Assembly (NCBI GenBank): GCA_016790175.1
Contig: JAEUPI010000007.1
Location: 1-57,977, forward strand
DNA: 57,977 nucleotides
DNA from: Burkholderiaceae bacterium
GTDB lineage: Bacteria > Pseudomonadota > Gammaproteobacteria > Burkholderiales > Burkholderiaceae_C
Direction of reading: 5' to 3'
A program made the translations under genes and the position numbers. Every line of letters begins with the position of its first letter. Within the stretch, counting starts at the first letter, position 1. The notes below the pieces were generated by a model. The model was not told the DNA's origin. It worked only from the letters and a program-made list of their open reading frames with translations, and ran no database searches. Below are positions 37,698 to 44,552 of the stretch, in pieces.

Positions 37698-37985
37698 ATG
37701 CAGATCAAAGACCTCGAACTGTCCCGCGAACTGAGCGCCGCAGAGCAAGCTGCCGTTGAAGGCGGCACCCGCGGTGGCCTGATTGACCTCGCCCTCCAGC
37801 GCGACAGCGTCAAGCAATCCAACGTCGAGTCCTTCCAGGGCAACGAACAGTCGCAAACGTTCGGCATGAACTTCATGACCGGCGCGGACCTGAGCGGCGC
37901 CAAGAACGTCTACACGCCCGTCAACGTCAGCCTCGACCAAGACGCCAACAACACCAACACCGTCGACGTCGACCAGAAGCGCTGA
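37698..37985 (+). CDS. double-glycine-leader secreted protein, copy 2
   Basis: 95 aa, start chosen at ATG 37698 because AGGAG (37687-37691) precedes it and because the leader then aligns with copy 1. Leader: MQIKDLELSRELSAAEQAAV then EGG. The predicted mature part differs from copy 1 at a single residue (Thr for Asp in the Asn-rich segment near the end). Over the last 243 nt the two genes differ at only four bases by eye, two of them synonymous, while the first part of the leader and the flanks differ much more. A separate upstream region and hairpin suggest that each copy is its own expression unit, giving high dose of the product. Confidence 0.82.
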   Translation: MQIKDLELSRELSAAEQAAVEGGTRGGLIDLALQRDSVKQSNVESFQGNEQSQTFGMNFMTGADLSGAKNVYTPVNVSLDQDANNTNTVDVDQKR

Positions 37986-38004
37986 GCCAACAGTCGACAA
38001 GTCA

Positions 38005-38031
38005 GGCCGGAGGTCCCCGAGGCCTCCGGCC
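38005..38031 (+). terminator. hairpin after GG-leader gene 2 (terminator or attenuator)
   Basis: Stem GGCCGGAGG/CCTCCGGCC with a 9-nt loop, 19 nt after the stop, the same position as in copy 1. No strong T run; the third leader gene and the phosphatase lie beyond. Confidence 0.55.
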
Positions 38032-38115
38032 CTCTGCCGTTGAACAACGCTGCCACCGACCCGTCTGACCATTCCCCGCAGCGCCCACGCCACATCTGAG
38101 CCGAAGAGAGACATC

Positions 38116-38406
38116 ATGGCCACGATGACGATCAGCGATCTTCCAGCATGTCGCGCTCTAGACTACAGCGCCATGCGATCGATCCGCGGCGCCGCCGGCG
38201 AGTGGGTTTTCGGGGCCACCGCCGACGCCCTGCGGGCCTTCACAGGCAATCGGACCTCGCCGATCGTCAACCTCTACCAAACCAACAACTTCTTCATTGA
38301 TCAGCTGAACGTCCAGCTCCAGACGATCGATATTGACGTTGTCGGCGACAACGCGTTGGTCAATGTTGACGCTGAACAGGATGCATCGAACCGAATCGGT
38401 GGGTGA
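38116..38406 (+). CDS. divergent third GG/GA-leader secreted protein
   Basis: 96 aa from ATG 38116, or 93 aa from ATG 38125. From the second start the sequence MTISDLPACRALDYSAMRSI then RGA aligns without gaps to the leaders of the other two small proteins (M-x-I-x-D-L, Arg10, Leu12, Ile20, Gly22, Ala for the last Gly). Gly-Ala is an accepted variant of the double-glycine cleavage site. The mature part differs (AGEWVFGATADALRAF at the start) but ends with the same style of Asn/Asp/Gln/Val-rich sequence (LYQTNNFFIDQLNVQLQ, ALVNVDAEQDASN). No Cys in the mature part. It is followed 49 nt later by the PP2C gene with no hairpin between. Likely a minor or capping partner of the main product (inference). 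Confidence 0.72.
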   Translation: MATMTISDLPACRALDYSAMRSIRGAAGEWVFGATADALRAFTGNRTSPIVNLYQTNNFFIDQLNVQLQTIDIDVVGDNALVNVDAEQDASNRIGG

Positions 38407-38455
38407 AGCGGTAAGGCGCGTGGAGCCCTCGGCCCGTTGAACCGGCAGCGCGAGC

Positions 38456-39232
38456 ATGGAGCACAGCCCGTTCCACTGGACTTCCGCATCGCGTTCGCAT
38501 CCCGGCCGGGTGCGTGAAGTCAACGAGGACGCCTGTCTCGAACAATCCCAGTGCGGCGTGTGGGCCGTCGCCGATGGCATGGGCGGCCACTCGCTCGGCG
38601 AGTTCGCGAGTCGCCTTGCGATCCGCAGCCTGACAGACCTGCCCCCCGAGGGTGCGCTCGACGAGCGCGCCACGGCGGCCGAGATGCGGCTGCTCGACGC
38701 CAACCGCCGCCTGCGTGCCGAGGCCGAGCGGCGCGACGTGCCGGTGATCGGCAGCACGATCGCCACATTGCTGGTTGCCGGCACTCGTTTCGCCTGCGTA
38801 TGGGCCGGCGACAGCCGCATCTACCTGCTGCGCGGCGGCCGGCTGCACCAGCTCACGCGCGACCACAGTCAACTCGAAGCGTTGCGCGCGATGCACGCGG
38901 GATCGGGCGACATCACGCTCGACCGCCCGCCCGCCAACGTGATCACCCGTGCCCTCGGGGGCCACGACGAGCTTCAGCTCGACGCCGTGGGCGCAGACGT
39001 AATCGACGGCGACGTCTTCCTGTTGTGCAGTGATGGCCTGACCAACGAGGTGAGCGAGGCCGCCATCGTGGACGCGCTGCTGCACGGAAGCTGCCGCCTG
39101 GCGGCCGACGCGCTGGTCGATCTGGCGCTCGAGCGCGGCGGACACGACAACATCACCGCGGTGGTGGTGCGCGCCGACGACCCGAGCAGTCCGGAACGCA
39201 CGGTATTGCATCCGGTGTTGAAGGCGGACTAA
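38456..39232 (+). CDS. PP2C-family Ser/Thr protein phosphatase
   Basis: Cytoplasmic metal-dependent phosphatase that would reverse the action of the kinase encoded at 34897. 258 aa, a bare catalytic domain. Motifs in order: REVNEDACLE, VADGMGGHSLGEFAS (metal-binding Asp and Gly), VIGSTIATLLV, WAGDSRIYLLRGGRLHQLTR, FLLCSDGLTNEV and GGHDNITAVVV. All metal-binding Asp residues are present. It resembles PppA/Stp phosphatases paired with Hanks kinases. It converges on the ABC exporter gene; the 82-nt gap shows no clear terminator. Confidence 0.92.
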   Translation: MEHSPFHWTSASRSHPGRVREVNEDACLEQSQCGVWAVADGMGGHSLGEFASRLAIRSLTDLPPEGALDERATAAEMRLLDANRRLRAEAERRDVPVIGSTIATLLVAGTRFACVWAGDSRIYLLRGGRLHQLTRDHSQLEALRAMHAGSGDITLDRPPANVITRALGGHDELQLDAVGADVIDGDVFLLCSDGLTNEVSEAAIVDALLHGSCRLAADALVDLALERGGHDNITAVVVRADDPSSPERTVLHPVLKAD

Positions 39233-39314
39233 CGGGGGTGTGCAGGCGCGCATCCCGTGCGGCACGGCGCGGTCTGCTGCCCCATCCGCAGCGCAGATCC
39301 GCTCGCAGAGGAAG

Positions 39315-42300
39315 TCAGGCCGCGGTGCTCAACTGCTTCTGCACCAGTTCGTAGTACATGCCGCGGCGCGCCACCAGCTCGTCGTGCTTCCCCTGTTCGA
39401 CCACCTTGCCTTCGTACAGCACCAGGATCTTGTCGGCCCGCATGATGGTGCTGAGTCGGTGCGCGATGATCACCGCGGTGCGGCCCTGCAGGATGTCGTT
39501 CATGGCGGCGATGATGTTGCTCTCGGACTGCGTGTCCAGCGCCGAAGTCGCCTCGTCGAACACCAGCAGTCGCGGGTCGTGGTACAGCGCGCGCGCGATG
39601 CACAGGCGCTGGATCTGCCCGCCGGACAGGCCCGTGCCGCGCTCGCCCACCACCTGCTCGTAGCCCATAGGCAGCTTGCTGATGAAGCCATGCGCGTCGG
39701 CACGCCTGGCCACCTCTTCGATTCGGCGCCGGTCCGGGGCGTCGTCGCCGCTGGCGATGTTCTCGGCGATCGTGCCGGAGAACAGCAGGTTGGTCTGCAT
39801 CACGTAGCCCACTTGCGCGCGGTAGTACTCCTTGTCGATCACGTTGATGTCGTAGCCGTCGACCATCAGCTTGCCGTCGGTGGGTGTATAGAAACCCACC
39901 AGCAGCTTGGCGAGCGTGGTCTTGCCCGAGCCGCTGCGCCCCACGATGGCCACCAGCTCGCCGGGCTTGATGTCGAGGTTGATGTTCTCCAGCACATACG
40001 GCGTCTCGCCGCCGCCGTAGCGGAAGTACACGCCGTCGAACTTGATTTCGCCGCGCAGGTCCGGCAGCGCCACACGGTTGGCCAGGTCTTCGGGCTTCTG
40101 CTCGGGATCGAGGTCGAGCACATCGCCCAGCCGTTCCATCGCGACGGCAGCGTCGTTGAACCGGCTCCACAGCCCGACCAGGCCCATCAGCGGCGCGAGC
40201 ACGCTGCCCATCAGCGCGTTGAAGGCCATGAGTTGGCCGATCGTCAGCTCGCGAGCCAGCACCAGGCTGACACCGGCCCAGAGGATGGCGATTGTGGTGG
40301 CCGCGTTCAGCAGCTGCGAGGCCAGGCCGACCCAGATGTTGAACTGCTGCGAGCGGTGCTGCACCTCGAGCGCCTTGGCGTACTTCATCTCCCACTTCAG
40401 GCGCACCGGTCGCTCGATGCCCATGCCCTTGACGGTCTCGGCCCCGCCGAGGGTCTCCATCAGGTACGACTTGGAGTCGGTGGAGGCACTGAACACCTCG
40501 CGCGCGTAGGCCTTGATCTTGGGCGTGACCAGCACCGTCAGCGCCATGATCGGAATCACGAATGCGATCAGCAGCAAAGTCAGCTTGATGTTGTAGAGGA
40601 ACATCACCGAGAAGTAGATGAAGACCATCAGCAGGTTCAATACCGTGGTGATGGTGCTTTCGGTGAGGAACGCGCGGATCGTCTGGTTCTCCTGGAAGCG
40701 CGCGTAGATGTCACCGGTCTTGCGCTTGGCGAAGAACGAATACGGCAACGACAGCGTGTGCCGGAAGAACTGCGACATCATCGTGAAGTCGAGCTTGCGC
40801 ACCATGAAGTTCGACAGCACGGCGCGCACCGTTGCCATGATCTGGGTGAACACGTTGGAGATGACCAAGCCGCCGATCAGCAGGTGCAGCAGGCTCACGT
40901 TCTGGTGCACGATCACGCCGTCGAGCACGTTCTGGATGATCATCGGCGGCACGATGCCCAGCATCTGGATCACGAATGTGGCCAGGAACAGGTGCAGCAG
41001 CAGCTTGCGGTGCGGGATCAGATAGCGCGCGAAGCGCACCCACGGTGACTTTGACGCGGTGTCCTGCGCCAGGCTGGCGCGCGGCGTGAAGGTCAGGCAG
41101 GTGCCGCTCCAGCCGCGCTCGAAGTCCTCGATGCCGAGCTTCTTGAATCCGGTGGCCGGGTCGGCCAACCACACCTGGCGGGCCGAGACGCCGTACACGA
41201 CAACGTAGTGGTAGCCTTCCCAGTGAACGATGAATGGCAGGTCGAAGCCGCGCAGCGCGTCGAAGGTGCACTGCACGCCGCGCGTCGAGAACCCGAGCGA
41301 CTCCCCAGTGCGCCCCAGGCTCTCGAGCGTGGCACCGGTGGTCGTCACGTTGGCGAGCTCGCGCAGCTTGCCCAGCGTCATGTTGATGCCGTAATGCTTG
41401 CAGATCATCGCCAGGCAGGCGGCGCCGCAATCCATCTGCTCGGCTTGCTGGATCCAGGCAAAGCGCTTGAGCACGCGCTCGCCCAGTTCGGCCTTGGACT
41501 TCAGGTCGAGCAGCACAGGCAGCTTGCGCCGCTCGGCCACCCGTTTCTGCCGCTGCAGCTCCCGATCGAGCACGCGCACGCGCTCGGCCAGCACCTCGCG
41601 CAGCTTGGGGTTGCGGTCGAGGATGAAGGTCACCGTCTTCTCGGGGATCACCAGCAGCGCGGTCTCGGTGTGAGCGATCACCGCGGCCTCGTGCTCCTGG
41701 CGCATCAGACAGGCCTTCTCGCCGAAGGTGTCGCCCTGGCGCACCGTGGCCAGCCGGTAGTCGCTGCCGTCCTCGTGGCGCACGATGTGAACCTCGCCGT
41801 GGCGCACCACGTAGAGCCGGCGATCATCGCGCGAGCCCTGCTTGACGATTTCCTTGCCCGCGGCCACCTGCTTGACACCGACGCTGCGGATCAACTCTTC
41901 GAGTTCGTCCTTGCCGACCTTGCCGCGCAGGTCGAACAGCTGGCTGATCAGCCCCCCCGCAGAGCCGATGGCCACCCGGCTGGCGACGAACGCGCGCGCC
42001 GCGGGATTGCCAGCAATGATGGGCGCCACCACCGCACGCGGGATCATCAGCAGTTCGGTCTTGGCCGATGCGCGCGCCGACACCTCGTGCCGGTACTCGC
42101 GCAACATGACCATCTCGCCGAACACCTCGCCAGCCTTGCGCACGCCCTGGCTCACCTCCTTGCCGCCCTCCTCGGCGAAGATGCGCACCGTACCGGACTT
42201 GATCACGTACAGGCCGTCGGCCACATCGCCCGCCTTGCACGCGGTGTCGCCGAACGCCAGCCAGCGCGACTGCGCAGCCTCGGCCAGGCGATCGATGTCC

Positions 42301-42374
42301 TTGCGCGTCAGCGCCGACAACAGATCCACCGTGGCGAGGAAATCGGCGCGCGACTTCAGCTCTTGCGTGTCCAT
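39315..42374 (-). CDS. ABC exporter with two cNMP-binding domains and a C39 leader peptidase
   Basis: Inner-membrane exporter that cleaves double-glycine leaders and pumps the product out. 1019 aa. Order: two cyclic-nucleotide-binding (CRP-like) domains (about residues 17-130 and 152-270), C39 peptidase (about 305-435) with Gln310, Cys316 (EQMDCGAACLAM), His389 and Asp405, then a six-helix ABC membrane domain (about 455-740) and an ATPase domain (about 775-1019) with Walker A GRSGSGKT 812-819, LSGGQ 916-920, Walker B LLVFDEATSALD and H-loop His972. All catalytic residues are intact. The cNMP-C39-ABC order recalls cyanobacterial HetC/PteB-type exporters. Last gene of the minus-strand operon; its substrates are most likely the three leader proteins nearby. 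Confidence 0.94.
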   Translation of the reverse strand: MDTQELKSRADFLATVDLLSALTRKDIDRLAEAAQSRWLAFGDTACKAGDVADGLYVIKSGTVRIFAEEGGKEVSQGVRKAGEVFGEMVMLREYRHEVSARASAKTELLMIPRAVVAPIIAGNPAARAFVASRVAIGSAGGLISQLFDLRGKVGKDELEELIRSVGVKQVAAGKEIVKQGSRDDRRLYVVRHGEVHIVRHEDGSDYRLATVRQGDTFGEKACLMRQEHEAAVIAHTETALLVIPEKTVTFILDRNPKLREVLAERVRVLDRELQRQKRVAERRKLPVLLDLKSKAELGERVLKRFAWIQQAEQMDCGAACLAMICKHYGINMTLGKLRELANVTTTGATLESLGRTGESLGFSTRGVQCTFDALRGFDLPFIVHWEGYHYVVVYGVSARQVWLADPATGFKKLGIEDFERGWSGTCLTFTPRASLAQDTASKSPWVRFARYLIPHRKLLLHLFLATFVIQMLGIVPPMIIQNVLDGVIVHQNVSLLHLLIGGLVISNVFTQIMATVRAVLSNFMVRKLDFTMMSQFFRHTLSLPYSFFAKRKTGDIYARFQENQTIRAFLTESTITTVLNLLMVFIYFSVMFLYNIKLTLLLIAFVIPIMALTVLVTPKIKAYAREVFSASTDSKSYLMETLGGAETVKGMGIERPVRLKWEMKYAKALEVQHRSQQFNIWVGLASQLLNAATTIAILWAGVSLVLARELTIGQLMAFNALMGSVLAPLMGLVGLWSRFNDAAVAMERLGDVLDLDPEQKPEDLANRVALPDLRGEIKFDGVYFRYGGGETPYVLENINLDIKPGELVAIVGRSGSGKTTLAKLLVGFYTPTDGKLMVDGYDINVIDKEYYRAQVGYVMQTNLLFSGTIAENIASGDDAPDRRRIEEVARRADAHGFISKLPMGYEQVVGERGTGLSGGQIQRLCIARALYHDPRLLVFDEATSALDTQSESNIIAAMNDILQGRTAVIIAHRLSTIMRADKILVLYEGKVVEQGKHDELVARRGMYYELVQKQLSTAA

Positions 42375-42393
42375 GCGGTTGCCACCATCGTAT

Positions 42394-43146
42394 TCAGCAG
42401 GCTTCGATCAGGTGTTCCTGCGCACGAGCGTGCAGCCAGCCTTCGCGCAGCACCCGCTGCACCTCGGTGCGGGTGGCATCGTCGAGCTTCGCCGCGTGTC
42501 GGGTGTCGACACGGAACAACTCGAACGTCGAGCGGTCGGCCGAGGCGAAAGGCCCGAGCACCTCTCCCACCGCGGCGTTGAATACCTTGGCTTCGATGTC
42601 GGTACGCAGCGCGCCGCGCAGCACCTTGCCGATGCGGCCGCCGGCCTCGCGCGTAGGCGCGATTGAATGCTCGCGCGCCATCTCGGTGAAGCTGTCGGGG
42701 TCGTCGGCCAGCACCGAGACCATCTCCTTGGCCTTTCCCTCGGAGTCGAGCACCATGTGACTGACTTCGACGCTGTCGAACTTGGGCGAGTTGAGCTTGA
42801 AGTACGACTGCACCGCCTGCTCACTGCACACCTGTTCCAGCATTCTTTCCTGATACAGGCTGTCGGAAATGAAGGCCTCGAACTCGTCGAGGCTGATATG
42901 CAGCGCGTCCAGGTACTTGTTGGTGTCCGTGGCGCGGTGCAGGCCGCGTGCGCGTCGAAACTGATCGGCCCGCTCCTGGATATCCTGCTCGGTCACGCGG
43001 ATGCCGGCCTTCTTCGCCGCCTGCACAGTGAGGCGGTCGCGCACGAGTTGATCGATCAGGCCTTCGAACTTTCCGCTGAGCTTCAGCGTGCGAATGAATT
43101 CGGCAACGTCGACGGGTTTGCCGTCGATCTTCACGAGGGAGTTCAT
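42394..43146 (-). CDS. parvulin/SurA-like peptidylprolyl isomerase, probably cytoplasmic
   Basis: 250 aa. The N-terminal half is helical (FIRTLKLSGKFEGLIDQLVR, SurA/PpiC-like); the parvulin-like domain follows at about residues 125-225 (VEVSHMVLDSEGKAKEMVSV, REAGGRIGKVLRGALR). No signal peptide or TM helix is present, unlike the periplasmic SurA and PpiD, so it probably acts in the cytoplasm as a chaperone for unexported precursors or as an exporter accessory. Such proteins occur beside C39-ABC exporters in cyanobacteria (from memory). It lies between the HlyD gene (32 nt) and the ABC gene (19 nt). Confidence 0.8.
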   Translation of the reverse strand: MNSLVKIDGKPVDVAEFIRTLKLSGKFEGLIDQLVRDRLTVQAAKKAGIRVTEQDIQERADQFRRARGLHRATDTNKYLDALHISLDEFEAFISDSLYQERMLEQVCSEQAVQSYFKLNSPKFDSVEVSHMVLDSEGKAKEMVSVLADDPDSFTEMAREHSIAPTREAGGRIGKVLRGALRTDIEAKVFNAAVGEVLGPFASADRSTFELFRVDTRHAAKLDDATRTEVQRVLREGWLHARAQEHLIEAC

Positions 43147-43178
43147 GTCTGTAGCTTCCTTGTCTTATTCGGTATCGA

Positions 43179-44552
43179 TCAACCGCCGATATCGCGGAAC
43201 GGATCGAGCGCCATGTCGATCAGCCGTCGTTCGCGCACCACCACCTCGGCACTGGCGGTCATGCCATAGCGCAGCGGAACCTTGGTGTCGGCCACCACGT
43301 AGTGGTCGCGCTCCAGCGCCAAACGCCCTTCGTACACCGGCTGCTTGGTCTGCGCCGATGGCTTGGTGGCCGGTGAGATGTATTCCAGCGTACCGTTGAT
43401 GGTGCCGTAGCGTTGGTACGGGAACGCAGCGAACTTCAGCCTGGCGGGCTGGCCTTCGCGCAGGAAGGCGCGGTCCTGCTCGGCGATCTCGATGCGCACC
43501 ACCGCCTTGGCGCCTGCGGGCGCGATGCCGCCCAGCGGCATGTTGGCCTGCACCTTGTCGCCGGGCTGGGTCGAGGTGACGTCGGTGACGATGCCCGAAA
43601 CCGGCGCGACGATCAGCAGGAAGTTGTCCTTGTCGATGTTCTCGAAGCGAATGCGCGCCGCGGTCTCGGCCGCCACACGCGCGGCGCTGAGCTGCAGGCG
43701 CAGCTTCTCTTCGGCCGTGGTCAGCTCGTTGGTCGCCGCTTCGTACTCCAGGCGCAGCTTCTTCAGTGCTTCGCCGCTGGATTCGACGCGGGCCTGCGCC
43801 TGCACCAGTTCCTGGCTCTGCAACGCGCTCAGCTCGCCGACGCGCGACTGGGCCACGCGGAAAGCGTTCTCGGCAGCCTGCAGTGCACTGCGTTTGCTGT
43901 CCACCTGCTGTTGCGACACACCGCCGCCGCCAGTGGCCGAGAAGACGCGCTCGAACCGCTCCAGCTCGGCCCGGGCGGCATCGCGCGCGCGGCGCGCGTC
44001 TTCCACGCCGGTGCGCGCCCCTGTCTCCTGTGCACGTTGCGCCTCCACCAACTTGGACGTGCCCAGCGAGATGCGCTTGGCATGCTGCTGCTCTTCCAGG
44101 TCCATCGCCTGGCGCAGCGTGGCCGCCTTGCGTTCGAGCAGTGCTTTCTTCTCGGGGAACTGTCGCCACTCGCGCTCGGCATTCTCGAGCTTGAGCTGCG
44201 CCTGCAGCGAATTCGCTGCTGCCTCGACGGCGCCGCGCGCGTTCAACCGCGCCAGCACATCGCCCTTGGACACCGGCTGACCCTCGGCAATGTAGAGGTT
44301 GGCCAGCTCACCGTCCACCGGAGCGTAGAACCGCCTGAGTTCGGAGTCCGGCATCAGCGCGCCTTGTGCGGTGACGACAACATCAGCGCGCCCGACGATC
44401 GACCACAGGAGCCCCGCCAGCACCAGCCCAAGCATCGCGTAGATCAGCGCATGCATCACACGCCGCGGCTCGCCGGTCAGAATCGCGATGCCCTCGGTGC
44501 TGTGGTCACCCAGTGCTTCGGTCAACGGCTTCAAGCGATAGATCGTGGTCAT
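43179..44552 (-). CDS. HlyD-family type I secretion periplasmic adaptor
   Basis: Membrane-fusion protein connecting the ABC exporter to the outer-membrane channel. 457 aa from ATG 44552, which overlaps the FHA gene stop (ATGA). A short cytoplasmic N-terminus is followed by a TM helix (about residues 33-54, LIYAMLGLVLAGLLWSIVG), a lipoyl-like half (YAPVDGELANLYIAEGQPVS), a long coiled-coil hairpin (about 100-285), the second lipoyl half (IVAPVSGIVTDVTSTQPGDK) and beta-barrel. The C-terminus RERRLIDMALDPFRDI is typical of adaptors of bacteriocin-type ABC exporters. Part of the five-gene operon. Confidence 0.92.
   Translation of the reverse strand: MTTIYRLKPLTEALGDHSTEGIAILTGEPRRVMHALIYAMLGLVLAGLLWSIVGRADVVVTAQGALMPDSELRRFYAPVDGELANLYIAEGQPVSKGDVLARLNARGAVEAAANSLQAQLKLENAEREWRQFPEKKALLERKAATLRQAMDLEEQQHAKRISLGTSKLVEAQRAQETGARTGVEDARRARDAARAELERFERVFSATGGGGVSQQQVDSKRSALQAAENAFRVAQSRVGELSALQSQELVQAQARVESSGEALKKLRLEYEAATNELTTAEEKLRLQLSAARVAAETAARIRFENIDKDNFLLIVAPVSGIVTDVTSTQPGDKVQANMPLGGIAPAGAKAVVRIEIAEQDRAFLREGQPARLKFAAFPYQRYGTINGTLEYISPATKPSAQTKQPVYEGRLALERDHYVVADTKVPLRYGMTASAEVVVRERRLIDMALDPFRDIGG

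Larger units (their letters stand above)
37558..38063 (+). repeat. tandem duplication unit, copy 2
   Basis: Second copy of the unit at 36934-37453, including upstream region, gene, hairpin and 3' flank (GCCGTTG(A/G)ACAACG, then CTGCCACCGACCCG). Confidence 0.85.

Noticed and set aside
37084..38406. Lanthipeptide or other Cys-modified RiPP cluster
   Set aside because: The mature parts lack Cys and no LanM, LanB, YcaO or radical SAM enzyme is encoded nearby.
39240..41048. Plus-strand open frame opposite the ABC exporter
   Set aside because: His/Gln/Arg-rich shadow frame without initiation signal; the opposite strand encodes a complete exporter.
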